This document shows, in pieces, positions 17,540 through 27,784 of a DNA stretch of 64,000 bases. The DNA is from Lachnospiraceae bacterium (GTDB taxonomy: Bacteria > Bacillota > Clostridia > Lachnospirales > Lachnospiraceae), in the NCBI GenBank assembly GCA_016280395.1, contig JAEEGQ010000125.1:1-64000 (forward strand). Direction: 5' to 3'. Positions within the stretch are counted from its first letter, which is position 1. Each line of letters starts with the position of its first letter. The position numbers and the translations under genes are program-made. The notes under the pieces were generated by a model. It searched no databases, was not told the DNA's origin, and worked only from the letters and a program-made list of their open reading frames with translations.

Positions 17540-19264
17540 TCAGATCGAATACTTTGCGTAAAGCTCTTTTACAAGTGCCTTTACTTCTTCAAGCACGTTA
17601 TCCATGGAAACCTTCTTTGATACGGACTTGTCGCGTGTAACTACCTCGGCAACGCCTTCCGCAAGGTTTCTCGGGCTTACGATAACACGTACCGGAACAC
17701 CGAGAAGGTCTGCATCGGCAAACATTGAGCCGGGACGGACATCACGGTCATCATAGATCACTTCGAGGCCTGCGTTCTGCAGGTCGTCGTAGAGCTTGTC
17801 CGCTGCAGCCTTTGCAGCCGCATCATCTGCACGAACGCAGCAGAGCTGTACTTCCCAGGGTGCGATCGTGATGGGCCAGATGGGACCGTAATCGTCGTGA
17901 CGTACTTCTGCGACAGAAGCAGCAAGGCGTCCAACGCCGATACCGTAGCATCCCATTATCGCATAGTGGCTTTCGCCCTTTTCGTCGGTATATGTCAGAT
18001 TCATGGACTTTGAATACTTTGTTCCGAGCTGGAAGATGTTGCCCACCTCGATACCGCGTGATATCTTAATGCTCTTCTTTCCGCACTCGGGGCAGATGCC
18101 GCCGTCAACGATCTTTGCCACATCCGCATATTCAACGGAACCGTAATCTCTCTCGATATTGAAACCCTTAAAGTGGTGGTCCTTTTCATTTGCGCCGGTA
18201 ACAAGGCTGTTAAGGCCTTTAAGCGATGCATCAAAGATGACCTCAACATTCGAAGGAAGCCCCTTGGGTCCGATAAAGCCCGCAACAATGCCGCTTTCCT
18301 CGGTTATCACAGCCGCATGGATATTGTCTTTTACGATCTTCTTGAGCTTGGCCTCGTTCACATCAAGGTCGCCGCGGATAAAGATGATAACGATCTTATC
18401 GTCGCTGTTCTTTGCGTAAACAACGGCTTTGCAGGTATCCTCCGGCCTGCATTTCATAAAACCGCAAAGATCTTCGATGGTCGAAACGTGAGGTGTTTCC
18501 ACCTTTACGAGCTCCTCTGCGGGAGCTGCGTTCTCGTTTACGATAATGCTCTTTGCAGCCTCCATATTGGCTTTATAGCCGCACTCCGGGCAGATAGCGA
18601 TGGAATCCTCGCCGCAGGGCGTAAGGAGCATGTATTCGTGCGAGATATTGCCGCCCATCATACCGGAATCAGAAACAACGGCAACGGTCTCCGGGATACC
18701 ACAGCGGGCGAAGATCCTGTTGTAAGCCTCATAGCATCTTGCGTAATAAGCCTCAAGATCTTCCTGTGAGGTATGGAAGGAATAAGCATCCTTCATGGTA
18801 AATTCACGCACGCGGATAAGACCGGCACGGGGTCTCGCCTCATCACGGAACTTCGTCTGTATCTGATATATCATAAAGGGGTAACGCGCATAACTCTGGG
18901 CAAAATCGCGCACAAGCTGTACTGCTGCCTCTTCATGCGTCATTCCGAGCACCATCCTGCTCTTGTTGCGGTCAGAGAATCTTAAGAGCTCATCCCCGAC
19001 AGACTCATAGCGCCCGGATTCGTCCCAGAGCGTTGCGGGAAGGGCAACGGGAAGGAGCACCTCCTGTCCGTCTATCCTGTCCATCTCCTCGCGGATGATG
19101 TTCTCTATCTTCTTTGTGATGCGCTTTGCAGGCGGAAAAAGCGAATAAATGCCGTTTGCAACGTATTTGATATAGCCGCCCTTTACCATCATTGCGTGGC
19201 TGTCGATGACGCAGTCCGCAGGGCGTTCCTTAAAGCGGTCTCCTACCAGGTTTCTTGTTTTCAT
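17540..19264 (-). CDS. proS: Prolyl-tRNA synthetase (bacterial type, with editing domain)
   Basis: 574 residues, the bacterial ProS length. Class II motifs can be read: motif 2 in TKFRDEARPRAGLIRVREF and motif 3 in GCYGIGVGRL. Between them lies the inserted editing (INS) domain (about 225-380) that clears Ala-tRNA-Pro, and a C-terminal anticodon-binding domain follows (about 470-574). Start at 19264 has AAAGGAAAG upstream and a strong promoter at 19307-19335; no T-box leader fits in the 40-nt UTR. Confidence 0.97.
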   Translation of the reverse strand: MKTRNLVGDRFKERPADCVIDSHAMMVKGGYIKYVANGIYSLFPPAKRITKKIENIIREEMDRIDGQEVLLPVALPATLWDESGRYESVGDELLRFSDRNKSRMVLGMTHEEAAVQLVRDFAQSYARYPFMIYQIQTKFRDEARPRAGLIRVREFTMKDAYSFHTSQEDLEAYYARCYEAYNRIFARCGIPETVAVVSDSGMMGGNISHEYMLLTPCGEDSIAICPECGYKANMEAAKSIIVNENAAPAEELVKVETPHVSTIEDLCGFMKCRPEDTCKAVVYAKNSDDKIVIIFIRGDLDVNEAKLKKIVKDNIHAAVITEESGIVAGFIGPKGLPSNVEVIFDASLKGLNSLVTGANEKDHHFKGFNIERDYGSVEYADVAKIVDGGICPECGKKSIKISRGIEVGNIFQLGTKYSKSMNLTYTDEKGESHYAIMGCYGIGVGRLAASVAEVRHDDYGPIWPITIAPWEVQLCCVRADDAAAKAAADKLYDDLQNAGLEVIYDDRDVRPGSMFADADLLGVPVRVIVSPRNLAEGVAEVVTRDKSVSKKVSMDNVLEEVKALVKELYAKYSI

Positions 19265-19306
19265 AGTATGTCTTTCCTTTGTTTATTTGATGATCCAGCA
19301 TGTTTC

Positions 19307-19335
19307 GTTTTAACACAAGACAGACGAAATGTCAA
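19307..19335 (-). promoter_or_regulatory. Promoter of proS
   Basis: Perfect TTGACA, 17-bp spacer, TAAAAC, ending 42 bp upstream of the proS start. Confidence 0.7.
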
Positions 19336-19343
19336 TAATATCG

Positions 19344-21257
19344 TCATGTTCCGGATGATGACAGGTCAAAAAATCCCGAATGCTCCGTCACTTTTTCAGC
19401 CATTTCGAGCACATGCCTGTGGCACGTGAAAAGTATGACCTGTCCCCCGCGTTCCGAGGAATATGCGTCAAGGAACCTTAAGCCTTTGGCAGTCCTTTCG
19501 TCATCATACTGTTCGAAAATGTCGTCAAGGAGCAGCGGCAGCATCTCTTTCTCCGCCTCCGTAAGTATCTCGGCTATTGCAAGACGAAGTGCAAAATAGA
19601 CCTGATCGTTGGTACCGTTGCTCAAGTACCCGCCTTCATGATAAAAGCTGTCGCCTTCCTCTAAGACCCTTACGCCAAAGTTCTTAGAAACATTGACATT
19701 GCTGTATTTTCCGCCCGTAAGCCCGGAGAATATCTCTGCGGTCCGCGTGTTGAGCCTTGGTCCGAAATTCTTCCTGAGCTCCTCCCCGGCCTCTTCCATA
19801 ACTTCTATGGCAAGCTTTAGCGCTTCGTAACGCTCCTCGTATCCGGCAAGCTGTTCAAGCACCTCGCTCCTCTCGTCGATTATCTCGGAAAGAGCCCTGC
19901 CCTCCGGTCTTAAGAAAGCCCGTATCTCCGATATCTTCTGTTCCCTTTCGATGATACTGTCCTCAAGACCGTCATCCGAGGATAACTGCTTTATCAGCTC
20001 GCTCCGCCGTGTCTCTGTCCTCTTCAGCTGGTCTGCGGCATCCTTTTCTTCGGCTTCGAGACGCTTTTTGTTCTTCTCATCCTCTTCGCCCTGCCGGCCG
20101 ACCGCTTCAAGCAGGTCTTCAAGCTCCTCTTCAAGCTTTCCTGCCCTTGCAAGCGCGGCTTCCCTGTAAATGCGCATCCTCCGTCTTCTGCTCACTGCGC
20201 TCATCTCACCAAGAAGAAATACGGGGATTGCAAGCAGGAGCAGCAGGAATACAGGCTTGAAGACTACAGCCAGCGCTATCGCGGCACAGGCTGTCAGCAC
20301 ACAGAAACCTGCAAAAACCGGGATCAGGTTCAGCTCCTTCCCGCTTTCCGAGGCTTCCCTTGCCTGGTTCATCTTCTCTTCCGTCTGCTGTATCTTTACT
20401 GCGGATACTTCCTCGCGCTTCTGCTTTTCGGCTTCAAACAGCGCATTCCTGCGTTCCGCAAGGTTCAGCTTTTCGCGCTTCTCCTCCGTCTCCTTAGCAA
20501 GCCTGTCCGCTTCTTTTCTGCGTTCCCTTACCTTTTCGAGCCGTTCCTTCTCTGTTGCCTGGAGAGTGAGCAGCGTTTCGAGTTCGTCTCTTGTTGCGCG
20601 TTTTGCGCTTTCTTCAGCCTTTGCCTCCCGAAGCTCCCTGTCAAGTTCTGTTGCCCTTTCCCTTGTTTCGACCAGCAATCCCGCGTTACCCCGCTTTGAA
20701 ACAAGCTGTTCGAGAGCCTTGTTCAGATCTTCGAGGGTCTGTTTCATCGAGACATTTTCGTCGTTGCTTGTAGTCAGGTTTACAAGCCTTTCCGTGATCC
20801 CGTCAGCCTTTCCGTCCCTGCTTTCAAAGCCTCCGCTCCTGCCTATGAACATGCTCCTCTCAAAGCCGTCAAGGGTCATCCCGAAGAAATGCATGCCCGC
20901 TTCTTCATCCGAACGGAGAGCTACGGGCTCTCCCGTATCCATATTGAAAAGATGCACCTCATCCCGCCCCGCGGTCTGTCCGAAACGCTTCTGGAGCCTG
21001 TACCTTTTACCGCCGTGCAAAAACTCTATCGCTCCTCCCATAGAGCTTCCGTTCCAAGGCCTGTACTTCTTTCTTGCATTTGCACCGAGCTCTTTTGCGG
21101 ATCCGACATTTCCGTAGAACATCATGCGGATAAAGGCCATTATGGTGGACTTTCCGTCCTCGTTGCGACCGTATATGAGATTAAGGCCGCTGCCGGGCTC
21201 AAGCACGAAATTATTAAGTTTTCCGAAGTTGTTGATCTCTATCTTCAGTATTCTCAT
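19344..21257 (-). CDS. SbcC/YhaN-like coiled-coil ATPase
   Basis: 637 residues. MRILKIEINNFGKL and the Walker A region GRNEDGKSTIM open an ABC-type SMC-like head; a long coiled coil (about 180-520) interrupted by two hydrophobic segments (near 310-350) follows; the tail has the signature and Walker B half (LPLLLDDIFEQYDDERTA). It pairs with the metallophosphoesterase upstream, as YhaN pairs with YhaO in Bacillus, giving a nuclease complex for DNA ends. The membrane-like segment inside the coiled coil is typical of YhaN but not SbcC. Start is ATG 21257, inside the second copy of a 14-bp tandem repeat. Confidence 0.88.
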   Translation of the reverse strand: MRILKIEINNFGKLNNFVLEPGSGLNLIYGRNEDGKSTIMAFIRMMFYGNVGSAKELGANARKKYRPWNGSSMGGAIEFLHGGKRYRLQKRFGQTAGRDEVHLFNMDTGEPVALRSDEEAGMHFFGMTLDGFERSMFIGRSGGFESRDGKADGITERLVNLTTSNDENVSMKQTLEDLNKALEQLVSKRGNAGLLVETRERATELDRELREAKAEESAKRATRDELETLLTLQATEKERLEKVRERRKEADRLAKETEEKREKLNLAERRNALFEAEKQKREEVSAVKIQQTEEKMNQAREASESGKELNLIPVFAGFCVLTACAAIALAVVFKPVFLLLLLAIPVFLLGEMSAVSRRRRMRIYREAALARAGKLEEELEDLLEAVGRQGEEDEKNKKRLEAEEKDAADQLKRTETRRSELIKQLSSDDGLEDSIIEREQKISEIRAFLRPEGRALSEIIDERSEVLEQLAGYEERYEALKLAIEVMEEAGEELRKNFGPRLNTRTAEIFSGLTGGKYSNVNVSKNFGVRVLEEGDSFYHEGGYLSNGTNDQVYFALRLAIAEILTEAEKEMLPLLLDDIFEQYDDERTAKGLRFLDAYSSERGGQVILFTCHRHVLEMAEKVTEHSGFFDLSSSGT

Positions 21258-21277
21258 AACAGTATTCTCATAACAGT
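21246..21277. repeat. 14-bp tandem duplication at a gene junction
   Basis: Two exact copies of CAGTATTCTCATAA (21246-21259 and 21260-21273) followed by CAGT. The unit spans the start codon of the YhaN-like gene and the stop of the YhaO-like gene. Confidence 0.95.
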
Positions 21278-22383
21278 TTTCCCGCAAAAGCCTTAAGACA
21301 AAGCTTCTTTGCAAGCTCTATGCGTTTTTCCGGAACCTCTCCCGCTCTTTCCTCAAGCTTCTTTATGAACAGGGCTTTAAGCGTATTCCCCATTTCAAGC
21401 TCGTTCCTGTCTATCACCGGTGTCGTGTCATCGATAAGATCTAAGAACCATATGTCCGAAAGGAGCACCTCTACGGCTTCAGTGCTCAGCACGCCGCTTT
21501 CCGCTTCTCCTGTCAGTGTCACACGGATGATCTGTTCCCTGTAATCGGGGCCTACGGTCTTTGTCAGCAATTCCCGAAGCTCCTCTGCGATCTCACCGTT
21601 CCCGTTAAGTCCCGTTATGTCGAATTCCTCATATTCGAGGCGTCTTTCGCATACAGGCACAAACCTCACGTCACATCCGTTATGTGAAACATCCGCTATA
21701 TATACGCCTTTTTGACCGTTTTCGCCAAACTTCCTGCCTTCCGTGCAGCCGCTGTAGGCATATGTGGTCTTCCCTGCCCTTGCAGGCGCCTTTCTTGTAT
21801 GAATGTGCCCAAGCGCAAGATAATCAAGGCCGCTGTTCTCTATCTGCCGTATCGTTATGGGATTGTGGTCGCTGCCCTGCCCTTCGGAAACGATCGTTCC
21901 GTGCATCAGGCCGATGTTGATAAGCCCATCCTCCGGGAGAACCATGCGCCTAAGCTGCGTATGGGGGCTGTAGGCGCCTGTAAAGCCGGCACCGACAAGC
22001 CTTATGCCAATTTCCGGGAATTCCTCGACGCGCATGCCGGAGCTGAATATCGTCACATTATCCGGCCAGAAATCCTCCCTAAGATACACCGAATCGCTGA
22101 CAGCAGGGTCGTGATTTCCGGAGCAGAGCGCTACCCTCAGAGGCGAAAGCGCGGCAAAGGCATCGCGTACCTCAACGCATATATCCTCAGGAACCACAGG
22201 CAAATCAAAGAGGTCTCCTGCCACAAGGAGCAGGTTGACCTCTTCTTTCTTCGCAAGTTCCGTTATTCTGTGAAATGTGTTCCTGAATTCCGTGCGTCTG
22301 GTCCTTGAGCGTGCCCCAAGTGAGATATGGGCCGCTCCAAGATGCAGATCCGCACAGTGCAGGATCCTTACAGAGTCCGTCAT
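21268..22383 (-). CDS. SbcD/YhaO-like metallophosphoesterase (DNA nuclease subunit)
   Basis: 371 residues with the calcineurin-like metal-binding series near the N-terminus: CADLHLG, VAGDLFD, SGNHDPA, and later LMHGT and GHIHTRK. This is the Mre11/SbcD fold; the C-terminal part (about 270-371) would contact the ATPase partner. Together with the YhaN-like gene it should process DNA double-strand ends or hairpins in the cytoplasm. Start ATG has GGGAGAT upstream. It begins 29 bp after the histidine kinase gene, so it may share that transcript. Confidence 0.88.
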   Translation of the reverse strand: MTDSVRILHCADLHLGAAHISLGARSRTRRTEFRNTFHRITELAKKEEVNLLLVAGDLFDLPVVPEDICVEVRDAFAALSPLRVALCSGNHDPAVSDSVYLREDFWPDNVTIFSSGMRVEEFPEIGIRLVGAGFTGAYSPHTQLRRMVLPEDGLINIGLMHGTIVSEGQGSDHNPITIRQIENSGLDYLALGHIHTRKAPARAGKTTYAYSGCTEGRKFGENGQKGVYIADVSHNGCDVRFVPVCERRLEYEEFDITGLNGNGEIAEELRELLTKTVGPDYREQIIRVTLTGEAESGVLSTEAVEVLLSDIWFLDLIDDTTPVIDRNELEMGNTLKALFIKKLEERAGEVPEKRIELAKKLCLKAFAGKLL

Positions 22384-22412
22384 TTTTATCTCCCAAACCG
22401 TATCGTTTTCTG

Positions 22413-25400
22413 TCAGGACAGGTTCTGATCAATGAATTCCTTCAGATAATCCCCGGCTTTTTCAACTTCTGCCTTTCCTGCCATATCCTTAACCGCGGAA
22501 AAAGCTTCCCTGAACCGCTCGCTCATCTGATAGTCAAAGGCATCTGTCACATGTTTTCTTGCGATCTCATAATAGTGGCTTGAAACAAGGGCATACAGGG
22601 TCTTTATGCGCTCTGCCGCATCCGCATCGGACATTATGCCTTTTGAAGGAATGTTGACATCCGAGAGCATTTCTTTGCTGTCATGGAGCGCTTCCTCGAT
22701 ATTGCGGAGCAATGTTCTGTATGTATCGCAAAAACGGTTGTGCTGGATGCGTACATCGGCCAGGCGTCCGTTCCTGCAGGCTTTTTCCTGCTCTTTTGCC
22801 ATATCCGCAAGGACATCCGCACCGAGATTGCCTGCCTCGAGCTTAAGATCCCTTGCTTCGGATTCATAGATCCTGTAATCGTCATCCCTTATGCAGCGCT
22901 CGAAATTCTGCAGCTTTTTGTTGCCGTCGTGCAGGAACATATTAAGCCGCGTCACATAGGAAGAGAGCTTGCCTCCGCATGTTTCTATGCCTGCATGCAC
23001 GTTCATGCCCGGTATGAACAGCGTTATGATCTCGCCCGATCCTTCCTGCCCGCTTCCGGCACTCAGTATCTTGTCCGCGGGGATATATTCGAGAAGCACG
23101 TTTTCAAGCTTGTCCACATTGATAGGCTTCGAGATGTAGCTTTGGAAGCCTTCCTTTTCCATTGCTTCCTGAACGCCGCTCATGGCGTTTGCAGTTACAA
23201 CGACCACAGGCACATTTTTGTAATAGTCGCCGTCCATCGCCCTTATGGCGTGAAGCGTCTCCACACCGTCCATTTCCGGCATCATGTGGTCCATCAGCAC
23301 AAGGTCGTAGACATTCTCTTTCATGCGCTTTAAGCAATCGCGTCCGCTCTCAACGGAGTCGACCTGCAATCCGTGAGGACGCATAAGGCCGGCAAGTATC
23401 TGGATGTTGATGGCATTGTCGTCCACAACCAGCACACGGGCTTCCGGCGCCTTGAAGTAATCGCGTTTTACCTTTAGTTCTTCATTCTTTCTTACGTCAT
23501 TCAAACACTCCGCAACGTTCAGGCAGTAGAAAGGCTCACGCAGGTAAATAAGGCCGTTGTTGGATTCTACGGCCTGGCTTCCGTTGATCATGATAACGAC
23601 TTTTACGCCCGAGAGGGATTTTAAGTTCTCCCAGACATTGCTGTATTTCGAATATTCCACAAAAATATGGGTAAACTGCATGTTTTCGAGAGCCTGGATG
23701 ACTTCATCACCGGAAAGAGCTACGGAGTACGAAACACCGAGGCTGTCGAGTACGGGTCCGAGTTCGTTGTGAAGGGATGCGGTCTCTGTGTAGATAAGCA
23801 CATTCTTTGAATCCGCGTCGTCAACATGGGCAAACGGTTTGATGCTCTCTACCTCCTGCGGGACGGTAAAGGTGAAGTCGCTGCCTTTTCCGTATTCGCT
23901 CCTTACCTCGATCGTGCCGCCCATAAGGTCGAGAAGTCGCTTTACTATCGAAAGCCCGAGCCCTGTTCCTTCTATAAGGTGGTTCTTCTCTGTCTCGATA
24001 CGCGAAAAGCTCTTGAAAAGCTTGTTCAGATCCTCGTTCTTGATACCGGATCCGGTGTCTATCACGCTCACGATAAGATTGACCTTATTGCTTGCCGGCT
24101 CGTCAACCGCAGTCTCTATGCGGTTCCAGCGGACCTTTAACGTTACGGAGCCGCGTTCTGTGTATTTGATCGCATTTCCGAGCAGATTTATAATGATCTG
24201 GCGAAGACGCATTTCATCACCCTTAAAGGTTGACGGAACGGTCGGATCGATGTCTGCGATAAGATCGAGGCTCTTGCCCGAAAGACGGGCAGCGCTTATG
24301 CTGAGCACGTTGTTGAACAGCGAACCCGTCTCGTAGCTTGCATCCATGATCTCCATCTTGTCGGCTTCGATCTTTGAGAAGTCGAGTATGTCGTTGATGA
24401 TCGTAAGAAGTGTATTTCCGGCGCTCTGGATGTTGCTCACGTTCTTGCGTACCTGCTCGTTCACTTCATCCCGGAGGATTAGCTCCGTCATACCCATGAT
24501 CGCATTCATGGGTGTACGTATCTCGTGGGACATGTTGGACAGGAACTTGGTCTTCGATGCATTTGCCTGTTCTGCGGCCTGTCTTGCTTCTTCCGCTTCG
24601 ATCGTGGCTTCCTCAAGCTGCTTCTGCTTTTCCTGAAGCTCGTTGATATAGGCCTCGCGTGTCTGACGGTACTCGACTGCATAAAGGATAGTGCCGTTCC
24701 CGACGGAATGGGCCTGATCGAGCGCGCCGTTTATCATGTCGTTGATCTCGTCGGCACGCTGGACATCTTCGGGATATCTTAAATAGCAGATGCTCGTTGT
24801 AAGGTCGATCTTCTCCTCGCGCACATACCAGCTGTGCTCAAAACGCTCGCTCAAAGCCTGGAGCACGATCCTTGTTTCCTCGGAATCGCCCATGCCCTTG
24901 CCCTGAAATACGCGGAAAGCATAGTAATACTTAAGGAAAGTTTCCTCATTGACATACTTGTCGTTGGCACCAAGCAGCACTGCAAAGGCATTTCCCTCAA
25001 GTTTAAAGAAGGCCTGGGCATTCACGATACCGTGCATGAATTCGGATATCTGCTGAAGCAGCATGTTTGCCTTGTCTTCACCGTATTTACTTATGACATC
25101 ATTGAAATTGTCGGGTTCGAAAGCGATAACGCTGAAAGGATGCTTTTCGTCTATATGGGACGAAACGCTTAAATAGAAGGCTCTCTTGTTGAAAGCATCG
25201 GTCAGCTGGTCCATGCCGTCACCGGTATTGAAACGGCTCATGTATATCGCAACAATGCCATACGCCATACCTATCCCGATAAGAGGAGTCCTGTCCATAC
25301 CGGGGATAAGATGCGGCAGTGCGAACTGGAGCCACAATGACATGGCAAGGATCACAAAGGCGGAGTACATGGCTATCTTCTTGGCCCTTGTGAGCTGCTT

Positions 25401-25925
25401 CCTGTATCTTATGACCGCCACAAGGGCAGAAACATAATAGAATGCGATTATTGACGCATGGATAGCATACGTGAACCCGCTGTACTCATAAACTCCGAAA
25501 GGGCGTCCCGAAGCATCGACATCTTCTTTGATGGTAAAAAGAACATGCGTCCAGGGAGTTATGACAGCCATAAGGACATCTACAGCTGCGGGAGCTGCAA
25601 AAAGCCCCTGTTCAAGAGTGCTCTGCTTTGGCCTTTCAGTGAAAGCATGAATATAGAGATAAAAGAATAAGGAATCAATGGCAAACGCGATAAAATATGC
25701 GATATTGACGGCATAAGCAAGCCCCCTTGTCACAAAAGATGTGCCAAGGTGCTTTAAGGCGATACATCCGCTTATGTCAAGGACGATCGTGATATATGTG
25801 ATGATGAGGAGCAAGTTAAATATCGAATTTACACGATATTTAACCTGTCTCATCGAAAATACATATACAGCAAATAAGCTGAGCGCCACAAGTGCGCTGT
25901 AGTCATATGCCAGATCCCAACTCAC
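22413..25925 (-). CDS. Hybrid sensor histidine kinase with several degenerate domains
   Basis: 1170 residues. About seven transmembrane helices (1-230) lead to a GGDEF-fold domain whose active motif has become EGNAF (310-314), a coiled coil, HisKA with the phosphoacceptor in SHEIRTPMN (His467), HATPase_c (DTGSGIKN, GTGLGLSIV), a receiver-like domain without a clear Asp (about 720-805), a good receiver with VVDDNAIN and MDHMMPEMDG (Asp879), and a C-terminal HPt-like domain where the expected His is Arg1025 (EARDLKLEAGNLGA). Kinase and second receiver should work; the rest look like binding modules. Start is GTG after GGAGGG. It follows ftsH by 24 bp. The signal is unknown. Confidence 0.9.
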   Translation of the reverse strand: MSWDLAYDYSALVALSLFAVYVFSMRQVKYRVNSIFNLLLIITYITIVLDISGCIALKHLGTSFVTRGLAYAVNIAYFIAFAIDSLFFYLYIHAFTERPKQSTLEQGLFAAPAAVDVLMAVITPWTHVLFTIKEDVDASGRPFGVYEYSGFTYAIHASIIAFYYVSALVAVIRYRKQLTRAKKIAMYSAFVILAMSLWLQFALPHLIPGMDRTPLIGIGMAYGIVAIYMSRFNTGDGMDQLTDAFNKRAFYLSVSSHIDEKHPFSVIAFEPDNFNDVISKYGEDKANMLLQQISEFMHGIVNAQAFFKLEGNAFAVLLGANDKYVNEETFLKYYYAFRVFQGKGMGDSEETRIVLQALSERFEHSWYVREEKIDLTTSICYLRYPEDVQRADEINDMINGALDQAHSVGNGTILYAVEYRQTREAYINELQEKQKQLEEATIEAEEARQAAEQANASKTKFLSNMSHEIRTPMNAIMGMTELILRDEVNEQVRKNVSNIQSAGNTLLTIINDILDFSKIEADKMEIMDASYETGSLFNNVLSISAARLSGKSLDLIADIDPTVPSTFKGDEMRLRQIIINLLGNAIKYTERGSVTLKVRWNRIETAVDEPASNKVNLIVSVIDTGSGIKNEDLNKLFKSFSRIETEKNHLIEGTGLGLSIVKRLLDLMGGTIEVRSEYGKGSDFTFTVPQEVESIKPFAHVDDADSKNVLIYTETASLHNELGPVLDSLGVSYSVALSGDEVIQALENMQFTHIFVEYSKYSNVWENLKSLSGVKVVIMINGSQAVESNNGLIYLREPFYCLNVAECLNDVRKNEELKVKRDYFKAPEARVLVVDDNAINIQILAGLMRPHGLQVDSVESGRDCLKRMKENVYDLVLMDHMMPEMDGVETLHAIRAMDGDYYKNVPVVVVTANAMSGVQEAMEKEGFQSYISKPINVDKLENVLLEYIPADKILSAGSGQEGSGEIITLFIPGMNVHAGIETCGGKLSSYVTRLNMFLHDGNKKLQNFERCIRDDDYRIYESEARDLKLEAGNLGADVLADMAKEQEKACRNGRLADVRIQHNRFCDTYRTLLRNIEEALHDSKEMLSDVNIPSKGIMSDADAAERIKTLYALVSSHYYEIARKHVTDAFDYQMSERFREAFSAVKDMAGKAEVEKAGDYLKEFIDQNLS

Positions 25926-25949
25926 GTGCCATACCCTCCGATAGCTTCG

Positions 25950-27758
25950 TTACCTGTTTTCAAAAAGCGCTTCAAACTCTTCGCGGGTTATGCGTTCCTT
26001 CTCCATCAGCAGTGCCGCGCTGGCATCAAGGACATCCCTGTATTCAGCAAGGATCCTCTTTGCCTCGTTATATGCGTTGGTGATTATTTCCCGAACCTCG
26101 TCATCTATCCTGTTTGCCACATTCTCGCTGTAGCTGCGGGTATGGGCAAGGTCACGCCCGATGAACACTTCATCATCATCATGGTCGTAATTGATGGTTC
26201 CAAGCTTGGAAAAACCGTATTTTGTGACCATTGAACGGGCTACCTGCGTAGCGTTCTTGATATCCTGCGATGCGCCTGTCGTAATATCGTCAAGCACCAG
26301 TTCCTCGGCCACACGGCCTCCGAGGGATACTATGATATGCTGCATCATGCGGCCTTTGGTGTTGAACATCTCATCCTTTTCGGGAAGAGGCATTGTATAG
26401 CCTGCTGCACCAAGGCCCGTGGGTATGATCGATACGGCATATACAGGTCCGACATCGGGAAGTACATGGAACAGGATCGCATGGCCCGACTCGTGGTAGG
26501 CCGTGATCCTCTTTTCTTCTTCGGAAATGATACGGCTTTTTTTCTCTGTCCCGATACCGACTTTTATGAAGGATTTCTTGATATCCTCGGCAGTGATGAC
26601 CTCCCGGTCTTCCTTTGCCGCGCGTATTGCCGCCTCGTTCATGAGGCTCTCAAGATCGGCTCCGGAGAAGCCTGCCGTTGTCCTTGCTATTTCCTCAAGG
26701 TTTACGTCATCTGCAAGGGGCTTGTCCTTCGAATGGACCTTAAGTATCTCCTCACGACCTCTGACATCCGGTCTTCCAACGACAACTTTTCTGTCGAAAC
26801 GGCCCGGACGCATGATGGCGGGATCCAGGATATCCACGCGGTTTGTTGCCGCAAGTACGATGATGCCCGAATTGGAGCCGAAACCGTCCATCTCGACAAG
26901 GAGCTGGTTAAGGGTCTGCTCACGCTCGTCATGGCCGCCGCCCATACCTGTTCCCCTGCGTCTTGCAACGGCATCTATCTCATCGATGAAAACTATGCAT
27001 GGTGCGGCTTTTTTCGCGTCCGCAAAAAGGTCTCTTACGCGGGATGCGCCGACACCGACGAACATCTCTACGAAATCCGAACCGGAAATGGAGAAGAAGG
27101 GTACACCGGCTTCTCCGGCCACAGCCTTTGCAAGGAGCGTCTTACCTGTTCCGGGCGGGCCCTCCAAGAGAACGCCCTTAGGTATCCTTGCCCCGACCTG
27201 CAGGTATTTTCCGGGTTTGCTTAAGAAATCCACTATCTCGCGCAGGTCCTCTTTTTCCTCGTAAAGACCCGCTACATCCCTGAACTTTGTCTGTTCATCA
27301 ACCGAAAGCGTTGCCTTGCTCTTTCCGAAGTTCATCACCTTTGAATTGCCGCCGCCCTGAGCAGGTCCCGTCATCAGCATGAACATGAAGAACATGACTA
27401 TGAGCACGATAAGGTACGGAAGGATCGAAGTCAGGAAGAAGCTCGGTCTTGAAACGTCCTGAAGAGTGTAGGTGATCCCTTTTTCAAGGCAGTAATCCAC
27501 GATATCGTTTATATCGCCGACGTAAAACGCCTTGGTGAGACCGTTCTTCAACGATACGGTGATACGTCCGGTGGGTATCTCGTTATTCTGGCGGATAACC
27601 ACCGAGATCACATTGCCGGCGGCTGTATCATTGAGAAAATCGGAATACTGATACCCTGCCATGCTCTGCTTATCCATGTAGGAAATAAGGAAATACATGA
27701 AAAGCATTACAGCCGCAATGCTTATTACAAACAAAAGATTCTTAGGTCTGGATTTCAT
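25950..27758 (-). CDS. ftsH: ATP-dependent zinc metalloprotease FtsH
   Basis: 602 residues: two N-terminal transmembrane helices (about 8-27 and 110-130) flanking an external domain, the AAA ATPase (Walker A GPPGTGKT, Walker [20 protein letters not shown]), and the M41 protease with HESGH. It degrades misfolded membrane and regulatory proteins at the inner face of the membrane. Position directly after tilS and hpt is the classic Firmicutes order. The C-terminus ends soon after the protease domain, shorter than in many homologues. The ribosome site is weak, consistent with operon expression. Confidence 0.97.
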   Translation of the reverse strand: MKSRPKNLLFVISIAAVMLFMYFLISYMDKQSMAGYQYSDFLNDTAAGNVISVVIRQNNEIPTGRITVSLKNGLTKAFYVGDINDIVDYCLEKGITYTLQDVSRPSFFLTSILPYLIVLIVMFFMFMLMTGPAQGGGNSKVMNFGKSKATLSVDEQTKFRDVAGLYEEKEDLREIVDFLSKPGKYLQVGARIPKGVLLEGPPGTGKTLLAKAVAGEAGVPFFSISGSDFVEMFVGVGASRVRDLFADAKKAAPCIVFIDEIDAVARRRGTGMGGGHDEREQTLNQLLVEMDGFGSNSGIIVLAATNRVDILDPAIMRPGRFDRKVVVGRPDVRGREEILKVHSKDKPLADDVNLEEIARTTAGFSGADLESLMNEAAIRAAKEDREVITAEDIKKSFIKVGIGTEKKSRIISEEEKRITAYHESGHAILFHVLPDVGPVYAVSIIPTGLGAAGYTMPLPEKDEMFNTKGRMMQHIIVSLGGRVAEELVLDDITTGASQDIKNATQVARSMVTKYGFSKLGTINYDHDDDEVFIGRDLAHTRSYSENVANRIDDEVREIITNAYNEAKRILAEYRDVLDASAALLMEKERITREEFEALFENR

Positions 27759-27784
27759 TCTTAAACTTTACTGCCCTTCTGATA

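Noticed and set aside
17496..17540. GC-rich hairpin after proS as a rho-independent terminator
   Set aside because: The T-run is on the wrong side for the minus strand (it would terminate plus-strand transcription, where no gene exists), so it is at best a weak minus-strand terminator.
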